64,000 nt of DNA from positions 15,845-79,844 of the forward strand of contig JASFPT010000001.1 of assembly GCA_050115795.1 (NCBI GenBank), written 5' to 3'. Positions 45,766-54,287 of this stretch are shown in pieces (the first letter of the stretch is position 1; each line of letters starts with the position of its first letter). The notes below the pieces were generated by a model. It did no database searches. It was given only the letters and a program-made list of their open reading frames with translations, and had not been told where the DNA came from. Source of the stretch: JAIPEL01 sp050115795 (GTDB taxonomy: Bacteria; Desulfobacterota; Desulfobacteria; Desulfobacterales; CAFBRK01). A program made the translations under genes and the position numbers.

Positions 45766-46338
45766 TCAGGAACACAGGGCCCTTTTGCAGAAAGAAACGG
45801 CAGCCTCCCTGACCGTCTTTGATTGCTCCAGCTTCAACACCCGTCGGCGCATGGCGCCGTTGATCATGCCGATCAGAACATCCACGGTCGGGGTGATGGG
45901 CATGGAGACGAACTGGCCGGATTCGATTCCCTCCTTGATGCATCGCCGGAGATAGGCGGCCACCCATTTCTGCTGCTTATCGACGATCTTGCGGCAGAGA
46001 TGTTCCGGATCGTTTAGTTTCGCCGGGCAGGCGCTGATGATCAGAAACGCTTCGGCGGGCATCTCGTCGCCCACTGAAAAATGAAGGCTGATCAGCCGCT
46101 CAATCCTCGAAAAGGCGGTTCCGCCCTTGTTTTCCAGGTCCTTGAGGCGAGCGAAATATCTATCGAATCCGGCTTTGAGGATACTGGTAAACACCTCGTC
46201 CTTGCCGGTGAAATGATAGTAGATCAGCGGTTCTGTGACACCGGCCTCCGAGGCGATCTGCAGGGTGGTGGTCCCGTCGAAGCCCTGGCTTGCGAACAAT
46301 CGCGCGGCTGCCTTGAGAATGTTCTCTTTCTTGGTCAT
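45766..46338 (-). CDS. TetR-family transcriptional regulator
   Basis: 190 residues: an N-terminal TetR helix-turn-helix (ILKAAARLFASQGFDGTTTL, IASEAGVTEPLIYYHFTGKD) and a C-terminal ligand-binding/dimerisation region that is not diagnostic. A GGAGGAGGAG run precedes the ATG. Its promoter overlaps a perfect inverted repeat, so autorepression is likely. Confidence 0.92.
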   Translation of the reverse strand: MTKKENILKAAARLFASQGFDGTTTLQIASEAGVTEPLIYYHFTGKDEVFTSILKAGFDRYFARLKDLENKGGTAFSRIERLISLHFSVGDEMPAEAFLIISACPAKLNDPEHLCRKIVDKQQKWVAAYLRRCIKEGIESGQFVSMPITPTVDVLIGMINGAMRRRVLKLEQSKTVREAAVSFCKRALCS

Positions 46339-46449
46339 TTCTCCTCCTCCAGGGTTCGCGGCCGAAGCCGCCGCCCTCCCCCTTTTGCTCCGACGCGGAA
46401 AGACATCGGGCAGCCGCCTTCATTTCCAGGCGGCCCGCGTCCTCTTCAT

Positions 46450-46470
46450 AATTTTAGTATAGTTAAAATT
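46450..46470. promoter_or_regulatory. Putative TetR operator
   Basis: Perfect 7-base arms AATTTTA and TAAAATT around GTATAGT, just downstream of the tetR -10 and over its predicted transcription start. Confidence 0.6.
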
Positions 46471-46472
46471 TT

Positions 46473-46501
46473 TGTATAAATACTCAATCCTTTCAAGTCA
46501 A
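46473..46501 (-). promoter_or_regulatory. Putative tetR promoter
   Basis: On the minus strand TTGACT (46501-46496), 17-base spacer and TATACA (46478-46473). Confidence 0.6.
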
Positions 46502-46559
46502 CCGAAAACTCCAAGATAGAAGCGATCGCCCGAACTGAAAATCGACGGGATGCTTTATT

Positions 46560-46588
46560 TTGACATCATCCTGCACCTGAGATAAAAT
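46560..46588 (+). promoter_or_regulatory. Strong sigma-70 promoter of the tandem usp gene
   Basis: Perfect TTGACA (46560-46565), 17-base spacer and TAAAAT (46583-46588). The leader is about 150 bases. Confidence 0.75.
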
Positions 46589-46746
46589 TATATGCTATCG
46601 GGCATCTTTTTGTTCCCCTTTCTCGGCGCTTCCTGATCCGGTCATTCTTGATCTCCGCTGCCCTGGATTCTATAGGAAACCGCTTTCTTTCCGGCTCTGC
46701 ACATTCGATCTGCATGACTTTCCACGCTCTTTAGAAAGGAGGTACC

Positions 46747-47667
46747 ATGAGGATCGAATTTCGACGGATCCTCTGCGCCACGGATCTCTCCGAGTCCTCC
46801 GAAGCGGTTATCGGATACGGAGCGGCCATCGCCGAGGCCTTCGGGGGCAAACTCTACGCCGCCTATGTGGTGGAGGTTCCCGTTCCCGCAGCCCCGGCCG
46901 CCGCCCAGGCGCTGAGCACCGAACAGATGACGGAGATTGCCGAGGCCGGCCGTCAAAAGCTTTCCGACCTTCTTTCGGGAAAGGCCGAAAAAACCGAGGC
47001 AATCGTGCGCCACGGACCGGCGGCAGAGACCCTGGCCGACCTGGCCGTGGCACTGAAGATCGACCTGGCCGTGATCGCCACCCGGGGGCTTTCCGGCTTC
47101 AGGCGATTGGTGCTCGGATCGGTGACCGAGCGCCTCATTCGGATCATTTCCTGCCCGCTGCTGATCGTAAATACGAAACAGGCCGGCCCCGACCGGATCC
47201 CGGCCGGGGCATGGCAACCGAAACGGATGCTGGTGGGGTGCGATTTTTCGCCGGACTCGGCCCGTGCCCTGGAGACCGCCCTGAGCCTGGCCCAGGAATT
47301 TGAGGCCGAGCTTCACCTGCTGCATGCGATCGAGCCGTTCGCCTACCGGGACATGCTGCTGCCCGAGACGACGTCTGAAAACCTCAAGGATCGGATCGCA
47401 CCGGAAATGCATCGCCGGCTTCAGGAGATTATCCCGGAAGATGTGAACGCCTGGTGCAGTATCCAGATCGCCTGTCTTTCCGGAAAAGCCCACGAGGAGC
47501 TTCTGCGATATGCCAAACGTCAGAAGATGGACTTGATCGTCCTTGGGGTGCGCGGACACAGCCTGATGGAGTCCCTGCTGCTCGGCTCCACCACGGATCG
47601 GGTCATCCGGCAGGCGTCCTGCCCGGTTCTGTCGGTCTGCCCGCCCCGATCCGGGGCCGATGCTTGA
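46747..47667 (+). CDS. Tandem universal stress protein (two UspA domains)
   Basis: A 306-residue protein with two Usp domains. Both keep the nucleotide-binding loop: TRGLSGFRRLVLGSVTERLI near 117 and VRGHSLMESLLLGSTTDRVI near 275, each followed by SCP. Openings are RRILCATDLSESSEAV and KRMLVGCDFSPDSARAL. Tandem Usps bind ATP/AMP and act in stress survival. GAAAGGAGG precedes the ATG. It converges with the hybrid kinase. Confidence 0.95.
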   Translation: MRIEFRRILCATDLSESSEAVIGYGAAIAEAFGGKLYAAYVVEVPVPAAPAAAQALSTEQMTEIAEAGRQKLSDLLSGKAEKTEAIVRHGPAAETLADLAVALKIDLAVIATRGLSGFRRLVLGSVTERLIRIISCPLLIVNTKQAGPDRIPAGAWQPKRMLVGCDFSPDSARALETALSLAQEFEAELHLLHAIEPFAYRDMLLPETTSENLKDRIAPEMHRRLQEIIPEDVNAWCSIQIACLSGKAHEELLRYAKRQKMDLIVLGVRGHSLMESLLLGSTTDRVIRQASCPVLSVCPPRSGADA

Positions 47668-47754
47668 GGGCGGAAAAGGGAAATGGGAAAAGTGCCGCTG
47701 CCGGGTAGATGGTCTTTTTCACAGAGCGATCCCGACCCGACGGGGGACATCCAG

Positions 47755-50037
47755 TCAGCTTCGGTCCAGTTCCGCCCGAATCGCCGGTCCGATCGCCTCC
47801 AGCAGGTAGGGTTTTTTTACGTATGCGCCGACACCGAGGGCCTCGGCCTGGCGCACGCGCGCGCTCTCTGAAAAGCCGCTGGCGATGATCGCCTTTTGTC
47901 CCGGCCGGATTTGAAGGATCCGCCGGTAGGTCTCAAGGCCGTCGATACCCGGGTCCATGATCATGTCCAGAATCACCAGGTCGACGGGGCGTTTCTGCAA
48001 GAACGCGACGGCAGCCTCTCCACTGTCGACGGAAGCGACCTGATAACCGAGCCGGCCCAGCATCGCTTCGGCCAAATCCCGCTGGTCGGCCACATCGTCG
48101 ACCACGAGAATCGTCTCGCCGCTCCCCCGGTATTCGTCGGTGGCTTCAACCGATTCGGCTCCGGCGGCCACCTCTGCGGAAACCGGCAAAAAGACGCTGA
48201 TCGTGGTGCCGACCCCCTGCCGGCTCTTGACATCGACATAGCCGTTGTGGTCCTTCACCGTCCCCCACACGACGGCCATCCCCAGCCCGGTACCGCTGCG
48301 ACCCATGACCTTTTTCGTGTAGAAAGGTTCGAAGATCCGCTCCACGTCCTGCTCGGAAATTCCCACCCCCGTATCCGACACCCGCAGCACCACATAGTCG
48401 CCCACCGCCACATCATCGTAGCCGCGGATCGGTTGGTCGATGTACCGATTTTCGGTGGCGATGGTTACCGTCCCGTTTTCCGACACCGCTTCGGCCGCGT
48501 TGGACACCAGATTCATGATGGTTTTGGACAGATGGAAGGGAGAACCGGACACCGCCAACAAGTCGGGCGACAGATCGAGAATCAGTTCGAAACTCGGCTG
48601 GTGGCGCCGGAGGGTCTCATACTCCGGGCTTTTCAGGTAGTCCTCCACGACCGTGTTGAGATTGACCGATTCAGACACGGCCACTCCCCTTCGGGCCAGG
48701 GTCAGCATGTCCTGGACGATATGGGCCGCCCTTTCCCCGGAGGCCTGGATCTTTTCAACCCGCTCTCGCATGGGGCTGTCCGGCGCAAGATCCATCAGCA
48801 GGAGCTGGGGATAGCTGACGAGGCCGGAAAGCACGTTGTTCAGGTCGTGGGCCACGCCCCCGGCCAACATCCCGATGGCTTCCATCTTCTGTGCCCGCTG
48901 CAATTGCTCCTCGAGCCTCGACCGCTCGGCCTCTGCTTTGCGGTTTGCCGTGATGTTTCGTACCACGGCCAGGGTCTGATCTCCGGAGACGGCCACCATC
49001 CGGCATTCGAAGGCCTTCTGGATGTCGTTGAACCGCAACTCGTAGTCAAAAACGGCCATCTCGCCGGACGAGAGCACCGATACGATCCGCTCCATGAAGG
49101 TGTCGGCCACCTCGGCCGGAAGCACCTCATCCAGCTTTTTCCCTAAAAAGGCCTCCGGATCCATGGCCAAGTCCTCCTTGGCCCCCTTGCAGTCGATGAA
49201 GGTTCCGTGTCGATCGACCTGGAAGACCAGGTCCGGAAGGGCATCGAGAAGCGCCCGGCTTTTGGCCTCGCTGCGGCGGACCAGTGCTTCGCCACGCTTG
49301 CGCTCGGCGATCTCCTTTTGAAGGGATGCCTCCCGTTGCCGTATTTTAGCCGCCATCTGCCGAAATCGGCCGGCAATTTCGCTCAACTCCTCGTGGTGAA
49401 TTTCTTCGAACTGGTAGTCGTGGTCCCCCCTGGCGACGCGATCGATGCCCTTTTGCAAAATGGCCAGGGGTTTTCGCATGAAAATGCGCAGCAGCAACCC
49501 TGTGGTCACCGATATGGCCACCAGGGAAAGACCCATGATCATAAACAGGGTGTTTCTGAGCCAGGCAAGGTTCTTTCGATAGGCTTCCAGTGACAGAGAA
49601 AAGGTAATCCGTCCGATGTCCTGCCCTTCGTGGAGAATCGACGCGGTCCGCCGGATGCGGTCCCCCCCGGAATCCGTCTTCCGACGCTCAAACAGCAGGG
49701 TGCCGTCGATGTCCTCGATGCGGACTTCGTCGACAATATCGTTGGCGGCAAAGCCGACGCCGATTTTGCTGATCTGTTCGTCGTCGAAATCCCAGATCGG
49801 TACCGCCAGAACCGCACTCAAATTGTTGGCATATTCGTCGGCCTTGGTCTCCAGTTCCCGAAGAGCGGCACTGGATTGGCGAAAATAGAGCGCCCCGAGC
49901 AGGATCCCTTCCAGAACGACGAGAATGATCACCAGGCTCAGGGTGAGTTCGCTGGAGATCGACCGGCCCGCAAACCGGCTGCCGGCATCGGTCGAAAGCC
50001 ATTTTTTGAAGGAACTGTCGGTGGTTTCTCGGCTCAT
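47755..50037 (-). CDS. Hybrid sensor histidine kinase/response regulator
   Basis: 760 residues: transmembrane helix about 30-50, periplasmic domain, second helix about 155-178, HAMP (RIFMRKPLAILQKGIDRVAR), PAS (about 255-360), HisKA with GGVAHDLNNVLSGLVS, N box NLVSNAAEAV, G1 DTGVGI, G2 GRSGTGLGMAVVWG and a C-terminal receiver (ILVVDDVADQRD, phospho-acceptor in LVILDMIMDPGIDG). I prefer the ATG at 50037, seven bases after the binding-protein stop; a GTG at 50076 would overlap it. The coupling suggests the upstream binding protein supplies its signal. Confidence 0.93.
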   Translation of the reverse strand: MSRETTDSSFKKWLSTDAGSRFAGRSISSELTLSLVIILVVLEGILLGALYFRQSSAALRELETKADEYANNLSAVLAVPIWDFDDEQISKIGVGFAANDIVDEVRIEDIDGTLLFERRKTDSGGDRIRRTASILHEGQDIGRITFSLSLEAYRKNLAWLRNTLFMIMGLSLVAISVTTGLLLRIFMRKPLAILQKGIDRVARGDHDYQFEEIHHEELSEIAGRFRQMAAKIRQREASLQKEIAERKRGEALVRRSEAKSRALLDALPDLVFQVDRHGTFIDCKGAKEDLAMDPEAFLGKKLDEVLPAEVADTFMERIVSVLSSGEMAVFDYELRFNDIQKAFECRMVAVSGDQTLAVVRNITANRKAEAERSRLEEQLQRAQKMEAIGMLAGGVAHDLNNVLSGLVSYPQLLLMDLAPDSPMRERVEKIQASGERAAHIVQDMLTLARRGVAVSESVNLNTVVEDYLKSPEYETLRRHQPSFELILDLSPDLLAVSGSPFHLSKTIMNLVSNAAEAVSENGTVTIATENRYIDQPIRGYDDVAVGDYVVLRVSDTGVGISEQDVERIFEPFYTKKVMGRSGTGLGMAVVWGTVKDHNGYVDVKSRQGVGTTISVFLPVSAEVAAGAESVEATDEYRGSGETILVVDDVADQRDLAEAMLGRLGYQVASVDSGEAAVAFLQKRPVDLVILDMIMDPGIDGLETYRRILQIRPGQKAIIASGFSESARVRQAEALGVGAYVKKPYLLEAIGPAIRAELDRS

Positions 50038-50044
50038 CGGGTCA

Positions 50045-51505
50045 TTACCGTTCGGGGAAGTAGTCGAAGCGTGCACAGATCTTTCGATAGGTTCCGTCCC
50101 GCTTCATCTGGGCCAGGGTCTGCTGCCAGGCCGCTACCAGTTCTTCCGGCGTCTGCAAGGAGAAAACGATGTAGTTGTCGACCCGGCGGAAGGCAAACGC
50201 CTCGACGAAATCGTTCGGATCCTCGCCGGCCTGCCGGACCAGATAGGGCATGTTGAAATCGGAGCTGACCCACAAATCGATGTCTCCTTTGAGCAAATGC
50301 CTCACATTGCTGATGTTCCGGTTTGCGCTGATCAGATTGGTGAACCCCTTTGCCCGGAGAAACTGCTCCTTGGCGTCCTTGTGATAGGTCCCGATGCGGG
50401 GGATCTCCATTGCCTCGGCAAGGGTGCGGATTCGGATGCCGGAACCCTTTTTGGCGTAAAAGCCCCAGGTCTGCGTGTATACCGGACCCACCCAGTGAAA
50501 GAGTTTCTCCCGCTGGGGCAGCCGCGTGGTGGAAAACAGGCCCACCAGCGGTTCGCTCAGCGCCATGCTGTATCCCCGGGCCCAGGGCACGACTTCGATC
50601 GTGTCGGGCAGATCCAGCCTCCGAAGGATTTCCTTGACGATCTCCACCGCCAACCCGGCTGGTTTCCCGTTTTCCAGGTAATTACCGGGAGGCGAGTCCT
50701 CCGTGTATATTTTCAGGTCTGCCGCGACCGCGGAAGGAAAAGACTCGGCTTCCGGATACCCGGCGATGGCTTCGGGGGGGAGCCACTCGCGGCTGATTCT
50801 GAAAAAGCTGCCGTCCCGCTTCATGCCGTCGAGGGTTTGCTGCCATCTTTCTGCGGTTTCCGTCGATGTTTGTCTCGAAATGGCGATGTAGAGGGTGAAT
50901 TTCTCGAACGGGAAGACCATTTTCAGGGCATCGGGAGGAACGCCCATTTTCTTTACCGCTTCGTAGGCCCCGATGAAATCCGTCAACCACAGGTCCACCC
51001 GCCCGGTTAGGAGCTTTTTCAGATTGCTCAGCTGCGAATTGGTGCTGTCCAGATTTGAAAAGCCCAGCTCCTTGAGCCGCTGCTCCCGGGCGTCATCATG
51101 ATACGTGGCGATGGCACCGACCTGCTTGACGTCCTCAAGCGTCGACAGCGAAATTGTCGATTCTTTTTTCGCAAAGAAGGCGTTGGTGACATTGTACAGC
51201 GGGCCGACCCAGTGGAACTGATGCTCCCGCTCGGCCGTGCGTGTGGTGGAAAACAGGACTACGCCCGGACGGGTTTGAAGAAGTTGGTAGCCCCGGGCCC
51301 AGGGCATCAACTGGATCGGCCGCTGGTGGGCCATTCGGCGCATCATCTCCTGAACCACCCTGGTGGCCGCACCGGTGATCTCTCCGTTGGACGAAAAATT
51401 AAACGGGGGATAGTCTTCGGTGATGACGGTCAACGATTCGGCCCGGACGGTCGGGGCGGAAATCATCAGAAGAGAAACGATGACAACTGCGATACGCCGT
51501 TTCAT
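50045..51505 (-). CDS. Periplasmic protein with duplicated SBP_bac_3 domain
   Basis: 486 residues with a signal peptide (about 1-22) and two tandem extracellular solute-binding family 3 domains (about 23-250 and 260-486). They share landmarks: LTVITEDYPPFNF / LKIYTEDSPPGNY, LMPWARGYQLLQ / VVPWARGYSMAL, VLFSTTRTAERE / GLFSTTRLPQRE, and QWVGP-like FHWVGPLYN / FHWVGPVYT. The copies are diverged, so the duplication is not recent. No permease or ATPase is present, so it is likely a sensor component feeding the hybrid kinase seven bases downstream. Confidence 0.9.
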   Translation of the reverse strand: MKRRIAVVIVSLLMISAPTVRAESLTVITEDYPPFNFSSNGEITGAATRVVQEMMRRMAHQRPIQLMPWARGYQLLQTRPGVVLFSTTRTAEREHQFHWVGPLYNVTNAFFAKKESTISLSTLEDVKQVGAIATYHDDAREQRLKELGFSNLDSTNSQLSNLKKLLTGRVDLWLTDFIGAYEAVKKMGVPPDALKMVFPFEKFTLYIAISRQTSTETAERWQQTLDGMKRDGSFFRISREWLPPEAIAGYPEAESFPSAVAADLKIYTEDSPPGNYLENGKPAGLAVEIVKEILRRLDLPDTIEVVPWARGYSMALSEPLVGLFSTTRLPQREKLFHWVGPVYTQTWGFYAKKGSGIRIRTLAEAMEIPRIGTYHKDAKEQFLRAKGFTNLISANRNISNVRHLLKGDIDLWVSSDFNMPYLVRQAGEDPNDFVEAFAFRRVDNYIVFSLQTPEELVAAWQQTLAQMKRDGTYRKICARFDYFPER

Positions 51506-51541
51506 GATTGTTCCCAGGGAGCTACGTGCCGTGCTCCGGCG

Positions 51542-52354
51542 CTAGAGCGTTTTCAGATAGGCGACAATGGCGTCCACATCCGCTTGCGGCAAGTCCGGAA
51601 ACGGCGGCATGCTGTCAAAAGGCGCCTTGATCTGGCGCCGCAGATTTTCTTCCGTCGCCGGCCAGTTGCTGACCGGAAAGCGGTCCCGTTTCAAGATCCC
51701 TTTCAAGCCGGGGCCGATCTTGTTGTCGGTGGAGTCGGCGTGGTGACAGAAGCTGCACTTTTGGCTGAACAGCTGTCGCCCGGCATCGACCTTGGCAGGA
51801 TCGAGGCTGTCCGGGGCAGGAGCCGGCGCAGCCGGTTTCCCGGAAGGTTCGGCTCCGGTCTTCGGCGCCGGCGCCTGGACCGGTTCGGCGGGGGCGGACT
51901 GCCGCATCTCACCCGGGCTCTGTGCCCGCTCGCCGTAGACAAGTTGCGCACCGAAGTAGCCCAGTCCGACGACCACCGCCAGGCAAAAAAGATAAACGGG
52001 GACCAGGCGCTTGATCGGGACATCCTTTTTCATCCCCTTGAAAACGGCCACCCCAAGGGAAATGATCAGCAAAAAGGCCAGTACCATCTTGATGATAAAC
52101 GGCGGCAGCCAAGCCCCGCCGTAAAAATGCTGCCAATCCAGAAGCCCTGCCGCAGCCGCCACCGGAGCCGACAGCAGCGCCAGAAGCGCGCAATGCCTGG
52201 CCGTCTGGGCCAGTCCTGCATGGCGCAAAAACATCGCCGCCACGGAAAAGAGAAAGACGGCGATCACCAGGCCTGCCGGAAGGTGGACGGCGACCGGGTG
52301 AAGCGGATGCCCGTAACCGATCGATTCCAGCGCTGCGTAGATGCCTTCGCCCAT
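51542..52354 (-). CDS. DUF2231-type membrane protein fused to cytochrome c
   Basis: 270 residues. The first half has four hydrophobic helices (about 20-43, 48-70, 80-105 and 117-137) opening with HPLHPVAVHLPAGLVIAVF, like DUF2231 membrane proteins. A proline/alanine-rich linker follows, then a class I c-type cytochrome with heme motif CSFCHH (about 200), DNKIGPGLKGI and a distal Met in FDSMPPFPDL, ending VDAIVAYLKTL. It should be a membrane-anchored periplasmic electron carrier. It lies 36 bases upstream of the binding-protein gene, in the same direction. Confidence 0.88.
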   Translation of the reverse strand: MGEGIYAALESIGYGHPLHPVAVHLPAGLVIAVFLFSVAAMFLRHAGLAQTARHCALLALLSAPVAAAAGLLDWQHFYGGAWLPPFIIKMVLAFLLIISLGVAVFKGMKKDVPIKRLVPVYLFCLAVVVGLGYFGAQLVYGERAQSPGEMRQSAPAEPVQAPAPKTGAEPSGKPAAPAPAPDSLDPAKVDAGRQLFSQKCSFCHHADSTDNKIGPGLKGILKRDRFPVSNWPATEENLRRQIKAPFDSMPPFPDLPQADVDAIVAYLKTL

Positions 52355-52462
52355 GGGACGCTCCTGCTCGCTTCTGTTTTCGGGATATGCCGGCGCGAAA
52401 ATAGATATCGAATCGAACCGAGAAAATCAATGCAACGCTCGGAAGGGGGTCTCTGCGGCCGG

Positions 52463-52479
52463 CGGGTAACCATTACCCG
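52463..52479. promoter_or_regulatory. Palindrome, possible upstream activator site
   Basis: CGGGTAA and TTACCCG are perfect 7-base arms with a CCA spacer, about 160 bases upstream of the sigma-54 promoter, a normal distance for an enhancer-binding protein site. Confidence 0.45.
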
Positions 52480-52622
52480 ATTTTGTCGGCCCCCCCCGGT
52501 TTTGTGGATACTTTTGTTACAGGCGGAAACCCCGATACGGGAGGAGCGGTCTCTCCGGGGTGTAACTATTTTTGATTTGATTTCAATTTGTTGTAACCGA
52601 AAACGTCTCTTCTGATCGGTAC

Positions 52623-52638
52623 TGGCATAGGCTTTGCT
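52623..52638 (+). promoter_or_regulatory. Sigma-54 promoter of the ZraP-like gene
   Basis: TGGCATAGGCTTTGCT matches the -24/-12 consensus TGGCAC-N5-TTGCW, with GG and GC separated by exactly ten bases. Start codon is 80 bases downstream. Confidence 0.7.
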
Positions 52639-52717
52639 CTTATCGGGGTCGACCCGGGACGCAAGGGATTCCCGAAAGAAAACCAAAGACCCGACATAAA
52701 CCAAAAGGAGATCGAAC

Positions 52718-53272
52718 ATGACAAAAGGCCACACCACCAAAATTTTGACGGCAATCGCCCTGGTCGCAACGCTGGCCGTCGCCTCCTACGCGTTTGCCGA
52801 CTGGGGGCAGGGCTGGGGAAGGCATATGGGCTACGGGCCGCATCACCGCGGCTCGATGGGATACGCCGAAGGCTATGGCCCGGACGGGGGCCAGTACGGG
52901 CGGGGCTACGGTCCCGACAGAGGCTATCCCCGCCAAGAGCTGAGTCAAGAGCAGATCGAGAAAATCGAGGCGCAGCGGGAAGCCTTCTTCAAGGAGTCCG
53001 AACCCATCCGGCAGAAACTCTATGAAAAGCAAATGGCGTTGAGAAGCGAAATGGCAAAAGAAAATCCAAGCCTGGATACGGCCAAACAGCTTCAGGAAGA
53101 GATTTCCAACCTTCGCGCCGAATTCGACCAGAAGCGGCTGGAACATCAGTTTCAAATGCGAAAGATCGTCCCTGAAGACGGTCGCGTCTTCATGGGTCGT
53201 GGGGGCCGCGGCCCCAGAGGCGGCGGACCCGGGTACGGATATGGGTACGGTCCGGGCGCCTGCTGGCGGTAG
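52718..53272 (+). CDS. ZraP/Spy-like periplasmic metal-responsive chaperone
   Basis: 184 residues: signal peptide (cut about 27), a Gly/Tyr/His-rich region (HMGYGPHHRGSMGYAEGYGP) and a helical ZraP/Spy/CpxP-type domain (about 75-150: LSQEQIEKIEAQREAFFKES, RQKLYEKQMALRSEMAKENP), with a second Gly-rich tail. ZraP is a zinc-binding periplasmic chaperone whose E. coli gene is sigma-54 dependent through ZraR; the promoter here fits that pattern. AAAAGGAG precedes the ATG. Confidence 0.82.
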   Translation: MTKGHTTKILTAIALVATLAVASYAFADWGQGWGRHMGYGPHHRGSMGYAEGYGPDGGQYGRGYGPDRGYPRQELSQEQIEKIEAQREAFFKESEPIRQKLYEKQMALRSEMAKENPSLDTAKQLQEEISNLRAEFDQKRLEHQFQMRKIVPEDGRVFMGRGGRGPRGGGPGYGYGYGPGACWR

Positions 53273-53304
53273 TCCGGGACAGTGGCTCCGGAAACCGCTC
53301 GATT

Positions 53305-53334
53305 CCGGGGCGGCCGCCTCGCCGGCCGCCCCGG
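53305..53334 (+). terminator. GC-rich hairpin after the ZraP-like gene
   Basis: CCGGGGCGGCC and GGCCGCCCCGG form a perfect 11-bp stem with an 8-base loop, 33 bases after the stop. There is no T-tract, so termination is uncertain. Confidence 0.45.
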
Positions 53335-53412
53335 CAAACAACCCTGCCTGCCTTCCGCTGCGCTTTTCCGGCGATTCCTCTCCGGATGAACGGCGCGCCA
53401 CCCCCTGCGGTC

Positions 53413-53440
53413 TTGACTTGCCCTTCCGGTGGTCTATACT
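53413..53440 (+). promoter_or_regulatory. Sigma-70 promoter of fmdB-DUF4124-gpmA
   Basis: TTGACT (53413-53418), 16-base spacer and TATACT (53435-53440), five of six -10 matches. The start codon lies about 70 bases after the predicted start. Confidence 0.65.
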
Positions 53441-53515
53441 GGCACTGCTCTTGACAGAAATCAGGCGATACACCGCAGGCCGCCGGCAACACCGCCGCGC
53501 GGAAGGAGAACCCCG

Positions 53516-53728
53516 ATGCCGATCTATGAATTTCGTTGTGAAGACTGCCGCAGAGAGTTTGAGGAAGTTATCCTGACGAACCTGGCCGACTCCCTCGACG
53601 AATTGAATCCGCAATGTCCGTCCTGTGGAAGCCGAAATGTACAGCGGGTGCTTTCGGCAGGCAGTTTCCGGCCCCATGGTATCCCGAAGGGCAAAGGCGG
53701 ATTTGATCCGCCCAAATGCCGTTCCTGA
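53516..53728 (+). CDS. FmdB-family zinc ribbon protein
   Basis: 70 residues: MPIYEFRCEDCRREFEEVIL with a second pair CPSCGSRNVQRVLSAG, the classic FmdB regulatory-protein zinc ribbon. GAAGGAG precedes the ATG. It is probably co-transcribed with the DUF4124 gene 21 bases downstream. Role unknown; FmdB was named from a formamidase cluster. Confidence 0.93.
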   Translation: MPIYEFRCEDCRREFEEVILTNLADSLDELNPQCPSCGSRNVQRVLSAGSFRPHGIPKGKGGFDPPKCRS

Positions 53729-53749
53729 CCGGAAGAAAAGGAGAGCCCC

Positions 53750-54181
53750 ATGGTGTTTAGAATCGCGTGTTTTGCAGCGGCCGCCTGCCTGCTGATGGCA
53801 GCGTCTGCTGCGGCGAATATGTACTACTGGATCGATGAAAACGGGGTGAAGCATTTTTCCAGCGAAGCGCCCCCGGAAGGGACGCCGGTGATCGAAAAGT
53901 CAGAGGAGATCCCCCACGACGAAACCGAAGCCCGGCAGGTGGAACAGGAGCAGCAGCAGACTTGGCAGGAGCTTCAGCGGATTTGGGACGAGCGCCGACG
54001 CCAGGAGACGGCAGAAGAGCAGAAACGCCAGGAAGCGATCGAAGCCGAAAAAAGGCGGGCTGAAGAAGAGCGGCTGCGCCTGGAGCAGGAGAAAGAGGCC
54101 AACCGGCAAAACCGCTACGAAAAAGGAACCTACGAACAGAAGCGCCGACGACGGGAACGGGCCCAGCAGCAAAGTCCCTGA
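53750..54181 (+). CDS. DUF4124-type secreted coiled-coil protein
   Basis: 143 residues: signal peptide (cut after about residue 22), an N-terminal DUF4124 domain (MYYWIDENGVKHFSSEAPPE) and a highly charged coiled coil rich in Glu, Arg and Gln (about 65-140). Periplasmic, function unknown. AAAAGGAGAG precedes the ATG. Confidence 0.82.
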   Translation: MVFRIACFAAAACLLMAASAAANMYYWIDENGVKHFSSEAPPEGTPVIEKSEEIPHDETEARQVEQEQQQTWQELQRIWDERRRQETAEEQKRQEAIEAEKRRAEEERLRLEQEKEANRQNRYEKGTYEQKRRRRERAQQQSP

Positions 54182-54287
54182 ACGAGATTTCGATCAGCCC
54201 TTCTGCTGGCATCAATTCCCGCCGATGCGGCACCCTTCCCAAATGAAGCGGCCGTCCCGACGCCACAAGTCAAGCAGGGAGAAGACC

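Larger units (their letters stand above)
46339..46746. other. Divergent intergenic region tetR-uspA
   Basis: About 400 bases, AT-rich in the middle. It holds a tetR promoter and operator (46450-46501) and a separate strong promoter for the usp gene (46560-46588). Confidence 0.7.
52355..52717. other. Divergent intergenic region with sigma-54 control elements
   Basis: About 360 bases holding a sigma-54 promoter (52623), a perfect CGGGTAA/TTACCCG palindrome (52463) and a GTTACA...TGTAAC pair (about 52515-52566) with another TGTAAC near 52594. These look like activator sites. No gene. Confidence 0.65.
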
